A stretch of DNA of 64,000 bases from Adiantum capillus-veneris. Taxonomy: Eukaryota; Streptophyta; Polypodiopsida; Polypodiales; Pteridaceae. The stretch is taken from NCBI GenBank assembly GCA_014529385.2, contig CM043968.1, positions 28,667,513-28,731,512 on the forward strand, in the 5' to 3' direction. A model generated the notes under the pieces. The model did no database searches. It saw nothing but the letters and a program-made list of their open reading frames with translations, and had not been told where the DNA came from. Positions 11,129 through 20,915 of this stretch are shown piece by piece. A program made the translations under genes and the position numbers. Each line of letters begins with the position of its first letter. Positions within the stretch are counted from its first letter, which is position 1.

Positions 11129-11707
11129 TGTTGTAGACTTGGACACTCCAAGTCACGAATCAATCGCGACAGCACCCAATAACCACTTCAAAACAATTCA
11201 CAAATCACAATAGATTTGCACTGGCCCGGCGGAGTTCCGTGCCTAGAGATATTGTCCCCAAAGACTGGTGCCCCTTTCGGTATTTCTTTATGTATTAAAT
11301 CAATGTCAAAGTACAAAGAGCGGTTAGGGTTTCACTCTCAGACTCTGCGTCCAGATGCTCTGCAAAGTGAGACCTAAACCGTTTACTTAAAGGTTACAAG
11401 GGATGCCCAAAAGCAGAGCCCCAAAAGCTTCCAGTTCAAAAGCAAAATTCTTTCTCTCTCTCAAGAGAGCAAAAATAAAGAAAATCATCTCTCTCTCTTT
11501 TCAATTGCGTAGCCAAAAAGCCCCAAAAACTTGCGTCGCTTGCTGGCCCCTTTTTCCACGCCGCAAAATCCGGAAAAAGCTGCCACGTGGCATTTCAGCG
11601 CCAAAGTTAGGGTTTCCAGCCACATTCGGGTTTCAGCCAGTAATAGGGTTAGGGTTTCCAAAAATTAGGGTTTCTGTTGTCAATAGCCACGTCATCACTT
11701 TGTGACA
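11129..11707 (-). repeat. 5' LTR of element C
   Basis: In plus coordinates it runs TGTTGTAGAC to TTTGTGACA. It contains several TAGGGTTAGGGTTT-like stretches (11320-11330, 11607-11680) not seen in the other LTR of C. The right edge abuts E-type LTR sequence. Confidence 0.82.
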
Positions 11708-12119
11708 TCCTAACCTCATATTTAAAGGCCCTTGGCCTAAAAAGCAGTTTACAGTAATAAGCCTTCAAACTTAAAAGCATCTGGTCCAAAAGCGAAGCCA
11801 AAAAGCTGTCAGCGTAAATCAGAGAAATCCGTACAGCCTGCCACGTCATCAGCCAACACAAAACGCGGAAATCCGTACAGCCTGCCACGTCATCATGCCA
11901 GCGCAATTTTCGGAAATCTGCCACGTCATCAATTTTTGCGTGTGTGCAGGTCTTGCTTTATTTTGATCCTTTATGTCATTTGGGGCCCCATCGGACGGGG
12001 TCCCCATAAGTTGGGAGGACTTCTTGTGTTACTTGTTCTTCTTAGTGTTTAGGCCCTTCGGCCAGCATCTGTAAGTTGGCTCCATTCTTTAGGCTTTGAC
12101 GCGTCAGCAATTTGTTACA
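11708..12119 (-). repeat. Truncated 3' LTR of element E
   Basis: It is collinear with 13884-14294 and missing the ~245 bp next to the other end. It begins exactly at the edge of the C LTR. Confidence 0.8.
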
Positions 12120-12228
12120 TCTCCCCTTCTTGAAAGAGAGTAATCGTCCACGATTACAGCATATCTGCAAAACAACTCAAGTTAGCTCAAAAATTTCCGA
12201 GGGACAATCAGTTTGCTTTTTTTTTATT

Positions 12229-12355
12229 AAGGAGTTAGCTTCTCCTTTCTGCTCTTTTGATCAAGGAGTTAGCTTCTCCTTTTGGCTGTTTTGATCAAGG
12301 AGTTAGCTTCTCCTTTCTGCTCTTTTGATCAAGGAGTTAGCTTCTCCTTTTGTCT
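12229..12355. repeat. 34-bp tandem repeat in E (about 3.8 copies)
   Basis: Units start at 12229, 12263, 12297 and 12331. Each begins AAGGAGTTAGCTTCTCCTT, itself an inverted repeat (AAGGAG...CTCCTT), so each unit can form a small hairpin. Confidence 0.92.
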
Positions 12356-12564
12356 AGATCGAAACTCTTGATATTCCGGCGTAGTAAAATTAGCCATCAC
12401 ACCCAGACCGTACTGATCTTCCACGAGTGTCTTGATGCACTAAAATTACATACCCAGGCAATCTCATCCAATCAGGAATATTCAGTAGTTGGCACATCAC
12501 AATGCAACATAAATGCTCACATATGCATGTTACAAGATATAGAAACATAAAGTTGCCGATGAAC

Positions 12565-12795
12565 ACTCCTCCCGCATAACCTAATAAGGTCCGGGCCGGG
12601 AGATATTCAACGACTCTCTCATCACTCCTCCCGCATAACCTGAAAAGGTCCGGGCCGGGAGATATAGAAGCCTTTTACAACCAAACGCCCCCTAGACCGC
12701 TGCCTGCGTCGTTTGGAGGTGCTGAGAGTAACCACTGCTCAGACTTCTTAATACTCCTCCCGCATAACCATCCACGTCCGGGCCGGGAGTCGCAA
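12565..12795. repeat. Three copies of a GC-rich hairpin repeat in E
   Basis: Copies at ~12567-12606, ~12625-12664 and ~12752-12790. Each has CTCCTCCCGCATAACC, a variable spacer, then TCCGGGCCGGGAG. The ends CTCCCG and CGGGAG pair. The spacer differs in the third copy, but the pairing arms are kept. Confidence 0.85.
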
Positions 12796-12799
12796 CAAC

Positions 12800-13626
12800 A
12801 ATACTCCCCCCGGGAGTAAAATCACCAATCATTGAAACCAATATTAAAACCATAGTAAAACATTTCAAATCGGCACCACGACAGGTTCAAAACAGATACC
12901 ATCCATTTCAAACAAATTCCAAACAGGATCACCAAATAAGTTCTATTTCAAACTTAAAAAAGCAATCTCGACATCAATCAAGCTCGAAAAGTCGACCGAC
13001 TTTCCATCCTAGAACCTGCACCAAAAATTAGGGTTAGGTTCATTCCGTAAGGTCGTAGCCAAGCACAACATGGTCCATCAACTCTTGGACAAACAGTGTT
13101 TCTTTGGCGGCGATGGTAGTCCTAAGATAGCAATCGCATTGGACCTCCATGGTCATCTGCTCGTGAAGAGACATCTACGGAGAGATGTCGAGAAATTTCA
13201 CGTTATAATCTGTTAGGGTTTCCATGGCAAGTATTTCAAGATACCCCCTCTGCCAGAAGTTGCACTCCGAAGGAAGATGTCAGAAACCATACAACTTCGG
13301 GCCAAAAAAAAAATCTTGAAAGCTTGCCAAGTACTTGGAGTATCTGCTTGGTAGCTCAACATCTGCATGGTACTATCTCTGAGAAAAACAACAGCTGGAA
13401 ACAAATCTTGGATCCTTCTCTTGCAAGTGATCTTAATGGCTTATGGCCTGTAAGACATGAGCGGTGAAGACGGGAGCGCACCCGATGCACGATGAAGTAA
13501 GGGTGGGAGTGGCTAATAAGTCCGGGCTGGAGGGCGAAGATACCTCAAATAAAAGTCATAAAATTCCAATAGCTCTATCTGCTCTTTTGTAGGACCGGTA
13601 TGCTTTCAGGAAAGCACACGCCTGAT
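12800..13626 (-). other. Non-coding interior of E
   Basis: A-rich sequence with no frame resembling gag or pol. The only readable minus-strand stretch is about 43 codons near 13030-13165 (MSLHEQMTMEVQCDC...). It resembles nothing I recognise and may be chance or a gag leftover. Confidence 0.5.
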
Positions 13627-13638
13627 GCTCTGATACCA
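13627..13638 (-). other. Primer binding site, element E
   Basis: The plus strand reads GCTCTGATACCA, a perfect Met-tRNA site in reverse orientation, adjacent to the LTR at 13640. Confidence 0.85.
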
Positions 13639-13639
13639 C

Positions 13640-14294
13640 AGTCAGAAGACGGGCACCACGTGCCAATAGAAAGGAGCAGACTGAACAGACTTATAGCACT
13701 TCAATAACAACTGAACTGAAAGAGAGAGACAACACGCGACACGGAGTGGCGGAATTCCACCCCGTAGAGTATAGGGCCCAAACCTTGGCGCCCCTTTCAG
13801 TATTTCTTTATATTGCATCAACGCAGTACAAGCTGGAACTCCAGACTCTACACCTTCTCCAGGAAGCATGCCAGAGAATGAGTCCTAACCTCATATTTAA
13901 AGGCCCTTGGCCTAAAAAGCAGTTTACAGTAAAAAGCCTTCAAACTTAAAAGCATCTGGTCCAAAAGCAAAGCCAAAAAGCTGCCAGCGTAAATCACGAA
14001 AATCTGTACAGCCTGCCCCGTCATTAGCCAGCACAAAACGCGGAAAATCATACAGCTTGCCACATCATCATGCAAGCGCAATTTTCGAAAATCTGCCACG
14101 TCATCAATTTTTGTGTGTGTGCGGGTCCTGCTTTATTTTAATCCTTTATGTCACTTGGGGCCCCATCGGACTGGGTCCCCATAAGTTGGGAGGACTTCTT
14201 CTGTTACTTGTTCTTCTTAGGGTTTAAGCCCCTCGGCTGGCATCTGTAAGTTGGCTCCATTCTTTAGGCTTTGACATGTCAGCAGTTTGTGACA
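13640..14294 (-). repeat. 5' LTR of element E
   Basis: The right end is TTTGTGACA (reverse of TGTCACAAA). The primer-side end is not a clean TG (AGTCAGAAG), probably mutated. It contains GCCCCTTTCAGTATTTCTTTAT, shared with family 1 LTRs. Confidence 0.75.
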
Positions 14295-15600
14295 GATTCC
14301 CACAATATTATGCCTTTTTACTCGATGGGGGGACATAGTTTGGTGCCGAAGTCCAAAGCCAAGTAAGCCCAATATACTGGGAGGCCATTGCATGGCCCAA
14401 TAGAGTAAAACAATGCCCAAATTGTCCAACGGCCCAAAGTTGGGCACCCATTTAGATGTCCATAGAGTTGAAATGCTCAATGTTGGGTGCCCATATTGGT
14501 GTCCAAAGCCAAACTCCGGAAAACCATTTACCCAAAATATACACAAATCCGTTTTTGGCAATCCTCAAGCACTATCTTTTTGCAGATCCAAGGGGAATTT
14601 TTCCTTTTCAATCTGGCTGTCTTGAATTTCTATCCGTAACTCGAGCCTCTCCCTTTTTTGGTTCTACGTATAAGATTTTGATTGGTAATATGGTACCTTT
14701 CTCTCTCATCTCTAATGTCGTCCCCGCCTCACGACGTTCTCCTGCTATCCTCGCCCTTAGTCTTGATTCATCTCAAACAATTATTACACCATAAGAATAA
14801 TATACACTTTACATAGAAAGCTACCTTAGAATGATGTTAATAGGGAGGCCTAAGGATGCCTTCATGAGTCTAGTCCATTGAAAATACCTTGAGAAAAATC
14901 ATTTCAAGCTTCAAAATTGTCCATGCAAAATCAAGCAAGCAAAAAAAAGCTAATACCAAGATTTGATTCTTTGTAGCTATAAAAAATAGGTTCTCTTTTT
15001 CATGCACAAAAAACTGAAAAAAAATTATCACAAATCTAGACAAAGTCTACCACCAAAAGAATCTGCTATACATACCAACCATCAATAAAATTGCCACAAG
15101 AATAACTACCCTCCCTTGATGCAAAAGGATAATGTATCCTCCATACTTATTTCTGAAAACTAGATTCAGTGTTCATTTTGCATCCTTATATCAGTCCATC
15201 TCTTTGATTGATCACCACAATAGGCAAATTCTTTTCACTAACTTTGACTCTAGCACTTTTACCAAGCAAACAAAAACTGCAGCATTCTAGCTATGAACTG
15301 CATGCCACCCTTGAAATTTGATAGCAACATGGTGATCTTATGCACTTGAGTGTAGCATAGAACTATTGTGAGTGCACATCATCCATCTTTTCAACACACA
15401 AAAGTTTCGACATAAAGGAATGTAGAAGCCCACAAAAACTTCAAGCCAAATTTTCCAAGCTAACGATCATTTTCTAGTTCCTTATACATCCACTCACTTG
15501 CTAGAATGCATCCACATGCAAAAGGTCTTACTTTTTAAATAAAAAGTCACAAGACTGCACTGCTGCTCAAAACTAAAGCAGGGAAATCCATAGTTTGTAC
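14295..15600. other. Non-coding DNA, probably intron 2 of the CCCH/G-patch gene
   Basis: AT-rich, with no ORF of note. It lies directly after the exon-2 splice donor at 15599-15600. No exon with CX7-8CX5CX3H or a G-patch was found here on the minus strand, so either the intron continues left into the retrotransposon cluster or the gene is broken. Confidence 0.55.
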
Positions 15601-16290
15601 CTGCATCTTCTCCGTTGTCGGAGTAAGAAATGATACTCTTGCAAATCCTTGACAATCAGCCTCTAAAATCTGTCCATAGTACCAACGACCATTTGCATGA
15701 CGAAATCGACACTTAGAGCCAACTGAGAAGGAAGAATCAACCACTACACCGTGATCATTAGACACTGCTCTGGGCGCTGATTGTACTATAGTGGAATTAG
15801 TAGCCTTCACATCCAATACCAGGTCAATCTCACGTAAGAGACGGCTTCGTTTTAACTGCAAGAGGCTTTCTTCTGCACTTTTCAATGCAGCAGAAAGCTC
15901 TTCATGCACCTGAAAAAGAAAATTTTGACCCATGCATCAGAAATCTAAGCACAATTTTGATTGAAGAAGACAACACTACGCAAAATCTTTCTTGGGATCT
16001 TGCGCACATTACTTTGCATTCGCATCTTTATGCAGATGTAACAAGACAACTAGATGCCATCACACACAACACCCTCAAACACCAAAACGCATACTGCAAA
16101 ATCTTGCGGGTGCCCAGATAGAGCTCTGATTCTCTCATTATCCCTGTACCTCGAGAAGCTCTTGGTTGTGAGGGTCGCAGACCAGAGCTTCATTGAGAGC
16201 AGTGAGAGAGTCCCTGTGCTCGATCAGGTGCTCTTGAATTTGCTGCTCAAGCGCGGCTTCGCTCTGCTCTCCATCCTGTTCTGCATCCAT
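15601..16290 (-). CDS. CCCH/G-patch-type protein, N-terminal part (exons 1 and 2 only)
   Basis: Exon 1, 16290-16150, has 47 codons from ATG (MDAEQDGEQSEAALEQQI...ELLE), then donor GTACAG. Exon 2, 15909-15601, has 103 codons after acceptor TTTTTCAG, starting VHEELSAALKSAEESLL and ending TEKMQ before donor GTACAA. Both junctions are phase 0. The coiled-coil N-terminus followed by SVGSKCRFRHANGRWYYGQI...ARVSFLTPT (Tudor-like) is the arrangement of plant CCCH zinc-finger proteins with a G-patch, related to animal ZGPAT, which act in nuclear RNA or transcription control. The zinc finger and G-patch exons are not in view. Exons are clean, with no stops, so the gene may still be active with a long intron 2. 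The family call is from remembered architecture. Confidence 0.75.
15910..16149 (-). other. Intron 1 of the CCCH/G-patch gene
   Basis: 240 bp with GT (16149-16148) and AG (15911-15910) borders and a pyrimidine tract before the acceptor on the minus strand. Joining the exons keeps the reading frame. Confidence 0.8.
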
Positions 16291-17203
16291 AACTCAGCTT
16301 TGAGTACCTCGCAATTTACCTCGAATATTCAGTTATTATCAGAGCCTTCCTCTTGACAATGCAAAAACGTATGCTTTCTAAATCCTTCTCCTTTACAACT
16401 AGTCTTGGTTGGTGGGCGTTGATATATAACAACTATAGATATAGAATATAACCGGACATATGCAAATTTGACATTTAGCATCTAGCACTAAAGGAAATAA
16501 GATTGTGACTAACTTGGCGACACTGCCTGAGAGGGAAATACATTTAGAAAATGTTATTATATTTTTGGTCAGAGACAAAGTTAAGTGGCATCAATCAATA
16601 GAGATTATAGGGGTGATTTTTAAGAGAGTTAGTTGAGTTTTAAAGAGAAGCACGTACATTTTGAAATTGTTATTGTGTTCATGGAAGGATACAAAGTTAA
16701 GTGCATCAATGAACTGCAACAAGAAGCGAGATGATGTACTTGTGCTTTTCAATTGTCCAATCTATAGGCCGATATTAGAGTCAAGCTACAAAAAATCAAT
16801 GTCAATAGTTAAACATATTGTCTTATAATGAAATCTCACAAATTGAAAGTGTAAAATATATAGTGCACTCATACAGAAGTTCCATACAAAAGTATGGTGG
16901 AGAGCTGGCACTATGGTCTCTCGAAAAAAATTTAAGAAACAAAAGTCGTGCCTTGCCTCGTAGCGTTTATGTGTTGCGCCAATCAAACGCATGCACATGG
17001 GAAATTGGATGCAGATAACGGACCTTGTAGTGTTGTCGAGTTGGAAACACGCTTGCAATCACAACGTCCAGTGTTGTGAATATATGTCCTCCCTGCCATA
17101 TACAAAACACACATTAAGACAAATACAGAAGATGTAGGATATTGATTAAGCTTAAAGAGAAGCAGATGTAACTTTATGTTCTATGTCCTTTGATCAATAT
17201 TAG

Positions 17204-17205
<2 letters not shown>
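16291..17205. other. Upstream region of the CCCH/G-patch gene
   Basis: 5' UTR/promoter side on the minus strand. It is AT-rich, with no clear ORF and no obvious retroelement. No confident TATA box was chosen. Confidence 0.45.

Positions 17206-17259
<54 letters not shown>
17206..17259. repeat. (TC)n microsatellite
   Basis: An uninterrupted CT run of about 54 bp. Confidence 0.97.
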
Positions 17260-17263
<4 letters not shown>

Positions 17264-17317
17264 CACCAACACCATATTCACTCCGTTCTTGACTACTGCT
17301 AATGCACTCATGGATGG

Positions 17318-17319
<2 letters not shown>

Positions 17320-17363
<44 letters not shown>
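17320..17363. repeat. (CT)n microsatellite
   Basis: A second CT run, about 44 bp, 60 bp after the first. Confidence 0.97.
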
Positions 17364-17366
<3 letters not shown>

Positions 17367-18167
17367 CAGTGGACAAAAACAAACCTGAAGAATAATTTAC
17401 TCTGCACTGCCCGCAATTCAAAATTTTATACAGCAACGCAGGGTGCTTTTTTTTAACGCATGAAAAGATGTATAAATGTAAAAGACAATGCTTTTTTTTT
17501 AATTTTCAAGTGCCATGTGGAGGCATTTGGGTTCAAAGAAGAGGAAAAGGACCTTTGGCTCACCAAGTAAACATTTATCTATTTATCTAGAAGAGAATAA
17601 GAGAATTCATACTTTCTTGTGAGAAAAACAAGTGAAAATTTTTGGAGGCCAGATGAAGAGCCTTCAAAATCAGGGAAGCGATGCCATGTCAAAATTGGAG
17701 CGTATTGTTATCTCACTAGAAAATCTTTCAAAACATACTAAAAAACTTTCTTTCTTTTTTGCAAAACTCACAATATGTGAGTGTATTATATTAAAACCAC
17801 AAAAAATACATCACAGACCCGAGAAAAACCCCACATATGTTAAGAGGGAAACCAAGCAATTGAATATATGAAAGTAATCAATACAATTCTTTGTCTTGTT
17901 TTCATTACTAGGAATATTCCCCTTCACCTCCAAACATGAGTTAGTGAGGAGGCCATCCTCCCACCCCCTTCCTTTCTTGTCTGCTCTCCTCTCCCTCCAC
18001 CTGCCTCGTCTACGCTCGCACATTGTCTCCTCCCCACACTTCCCGCACACCTCCTCCCCCATGCTGCCTCAGTCCTCTTGTGCATTGTCTCTTCAGGTTG
18101 ATCACAAGAAAATGGCAGGCAAGGCCTCTTGCTTTCGTCGCAGGGAAACGGCAATAAAATGGGCCTC

Positions 18168-18171
<4 letters not shown>

Positions 18172-18227
<56 letters not shown>
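18172..18227. repeat. (GA)n microsatellite
   Basis: A GA run of about 56 bp, complementary in sense to the CT runs at 17206 and 17320. Confidence 0.97.
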
Positions 18228-18230
<3 letters not shown>

Positions 18231-18269
18231 CTCATAAATTTGTTTTGCATGCAGACTGAAGTTTTATTG

Positions 18270-18272
<3 letters not shown>

Positions 18273-18310
<38 letters not shown>
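18273..18310. repeat. (GA)n microsatellite
   Basis: A second GA run, about 38 bp, 45 bp after the previous one. Confidence 0.97.
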
Positions 18311-18313
<3 letters not shown>

Positions 18314-18321
18314 TGGGATTC

Positions 18322-18444
18322 GTAGGATTCAAATTCCACGCACCACCTCTCTATAAAATTTTATACAAGTATGGATTCGTGCAAGGCAATACCTTGATTG
18401 TAGGATTCAAATTCCACGCACCACCTCTCTATAAAATTTCATAC
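18322..18444 (+). repeat. 45-bp direct repeat, two copies
   Basis: 18322-18366 and 18400-18444 differ at one position (TTTTATAC versus TTTCATAC). Each contains CTCTCTATAAAATTT, a TATA-like stretch. The spacing is 78 bp start to start, which suggests a local tandem duplication. Confidence 0.9.
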
Positions 18445-18880
18445 TTGAGAGTCAACATAGGGATGGATTTTGGGTGGATGATGCCAGACTTGGCATTTTT
18501 TTCTACAAAAGTTTTTCATTGGAATTCCTCTCTTTTTTATGTAATGCATAGATATATAGATAATGTGAAAAACTCCGTACAATTTTTGACAATACCTCCC
18601 ACATTAAGAATCCCAAGGTCCTCTACTCTAGCTAGGTTCGACATCTTCACAATCATATATACTACTTTTAACCTAGAAATCATCTCTATTATTTTGAACA
18701 CTCCCAAGCAAAATTGAATTTTTTGAATTAATTTGATGAGCAACATTTGCTAGCATAACTTTTTCCCTCCACAATCCATCCACACCTCACGGATAAAAGA
18801 TTCTAAGACCTTATCATGTTTGCCTACAAACATGTGCACTTATAACTAACTTCAATGGCATTAACAGCAAGGCAAGTTAA
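18445..18880. other. AT-rich non-coding DNA
   Basis: No gene, RNA or element boundary seen. Confidence 0.4.
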
Positions 18881-20610
18881 TCCATTAGAAAGAAAGAATT
18901 AGAAAGCCTCTAGCAAAACGATGGCTGAATCCTTGATACAAAGGAAGGTTTTCTATGTCTAGAGCCTTTTTTTGGCCACCATCTCCTCCTCTCTGGGGGA
19001 ATAGGTACAATGAGAATCCTTGTTCCCTGCTTGTGCCTCCCTTGGAGTAGTCCAAGTTGATTTCCAAACTTCTTATTGAGAGTTTCTTCAAACCAGATTA
19101 GCCACTTCATATCGGCCTTGGACTTCAAGCAAAGCATTGTGTTTCATTCCACCATCCACACCTAGTAATGTTGCAAGAAGCATGGACATGTTTTCCTTCT
19201 TCTTTGGTTTGGCCAAGAAAGAGGGAGTGTGGTTGTCCTTCTTTTGAGTTGTGCTCTTTGCTTTTTCTTGAGAAACATGGGTAGACTCGGGAGGGGGTGA
19301 CACTTTGGAAGCCCTTTAACTAGGGTGGTCCTTGGCAATGTGGGCTTGACATCTACAACAGAAGCATGCATTTGGCACTAGTTTGTATCTTAGTAATATC
19401 ATCATCTTTTTGGATGAGTATGGACAAGTCAAGCTCCATGAGAACTTGTAGATGACTATCTTAGGTGAAATACTTGGTGTGGCCTTACCACTAACACATT
19501 GCCAAGAGCACGCAATAGTGACTTCAAAGGGGTGGTATTGCAAGGACAGGTTCTGCCACTCCACACACATAGATCCTTTTTTGGAATCTTCGATTCTTGG
19601 ATAAACAATTGTAGAAGGTCAATTTTATGCTTTACCAGGTGCCCCAATTGGTCTTTCCACTAGCTCATCATCTCTTTGAAGTTGGCCATGTTTTCTGTTA
19701 GCTTAGCAATCATGCCTTTCTTATCAATGTTGTCGACTACCGTCTTCCAAGCTACCCATAGAGAATTAGTATGCTCATTTTAGTCTCAAAGCTAGTAAAA
19801 AATCGAAACATATCCATCTGACCCGTACATTCATTGTACATTGTGTAGACTACTTGGTAAAAACTCAGGCGTTCAGTTTTTTTTCATAGGCAATGCATAC
19901 ATTAAAAAAGGGGCATTTGGCACAATTTTGACATAATATATTACCATATCATTAGCATTTTCTTGGTGACCCTGACTAGATGGAACATCCATTTTAGAGC
20001 ATGTTTTTACTTCTACAGTATTATTTTGTCACCCTAGCTCTTCTGCTTGATGCATTGTTTTCTAATAGTATTGTCACCCTATGATTAAGTATCTTATGGA
20101 AAATTGACAACTTGTGAAGTGCTACCCTCATTTTATCCTTGATTACCTTCATACACTCATAATAACTAGATCCTCAAACTTTGTGTATTCATCGTAGTAA
20201 GGCATCTGATCTAGGGACTCCCTTGTGTGTCTACCTTGGGAATCATAAATTCTGGAATTATGTCGAGAACTTGAATGAAGTTGGGGTGAGAAGGTAGCTA
20301 GCATTCCTCTTAATCATGATACTTATGCCCTTTCCACTTAGGGACCATTCTCCTAACTCCAACATAAATCATTTCCAATCTCTCTAGATCCAAGTAACCA
20401 TCATCGTCATATAAATAGGTTTGGATCTGGAGCCACTTCTCTTGCCTTAGCTTCTTGTTCACACTCAAAACTTGTGTTGAGAAAGGGGAGTTGGGCTAAG
20501 AGTCTAAATCTCTCTCTATTTGAATAGTTTTTCTTTATCCCTACGTGTCTAATCAATCTATTGATTGTTTGGGGTTTGCTTAGACTCGTTGTCCAGAGTC
20601 TAATCAAGTT
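18881..20610 (-). pseudogene. O (part 2): decayed minus-strand coding DNA with a zinc-knuckle-like motif
   Basis: Frames are broken by frequent stops. At ~19325-19366 the minus strand reads CFCCRCQAHIAKDHP, which fits a retroviral-type knuckle CX2CX4HX4C with the last Cys changed to His. This hints at a retroelement gag. It is the continuation, across copia element F, of the minus-strand remnant at 25612-27535. The family is not recognised. Low certainty that all of this interval is one unit. Confidence 0.4.
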
Positions 20611-20615
20611 GATTG

Positions 20616-20840
20616 TGTTGGAACTAGGGTTGCAAAGAAACACACACAGCTTGGAGAAGACGAAGGAAGCTCAAGGCACACGATAGAGAATGTATTACTT
20701 AGTGTGCAATGGAAGATAGATAGCCCTAGAGTGATGGGCGTATATACAATGCACGGGGGAAAAACCTCCTAAAGAGGGAAAAAATGCCCCGGTGGTCCTA
20801 GTGTGTTCACACACATCACTACCACATGTATATGGTAACA
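20616..20840 (-). repeat. 3' LTR of element F
   Basis: Plus-strand ends TGTTGGAA and GGTAACA. The adjacent reversed polypurine tract AATCCCCCATGG is at 20841-20852. Confidence 0.93.
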
Positions 20841-20915
20841 AATCCCCCATGGAGTGATGCAATGAGTGAGAGCTGACACATGAGTAAAGGGAAGTGACAT
20901 GCCCTGAGGACAAGA

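Larger units (their letters stand above)
6881..11707 (-). mobile_element. Element C: Ty3/gypsy, probable recombinant, RNase H/integrase deleted
   Basis: Minus-strand order: LTR 11129-11707, primer site, gag, protease, RT, short 3' UTR, polypurine tract, LTR 6881-7513. The two LTRs differ in length (633 versus 579 bp) and through much of their sequence. The flanks do not match (left TCTTT, right TCCTA). A single insertion should have near-identical LTRs at birth and a TSD, so this is best read as a hybrid of two family members joined by recombination, or two half-elements fused by deletion. The coding part lacks everything after the RT thumb. Confidence 0.8.
11708..14294 (-). mobile_element. 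Element E: non-autonomous LTR retrotransposon without coding capacity
   Basis: Right LTR 13640-14294, primer site 13627-13638, ~1.5-kb internal region, polypurine tract 12120-12136 and truncated left LTR 11708-12119. The ~410 bp shared by the two LTRs are collinear (TCCTAACCTCAT to TTGTKACA). The internal region holds only repeats and scattered stops. LTR blocks such as GCCCCTTTCRGTATTTCTTTAT are shared with elements A and C, as is the style of the polypurine tract, so E may be a non-coding companion mobilised by family 1. The left LTR is cut by C. No TSD can be read. Confidence 0.78.

Noticed and set aside
14217..14794. ORFs of 100-114 codons right of E
   Set aside because: Low-complexity, no homology recognised, overlap on both strands; not supported as genes.
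17896..18250. Proteins of (RE)n or (SL)n at microsatellites
   Set aside because: Pure translations of GA/CT dinucleotide runs.
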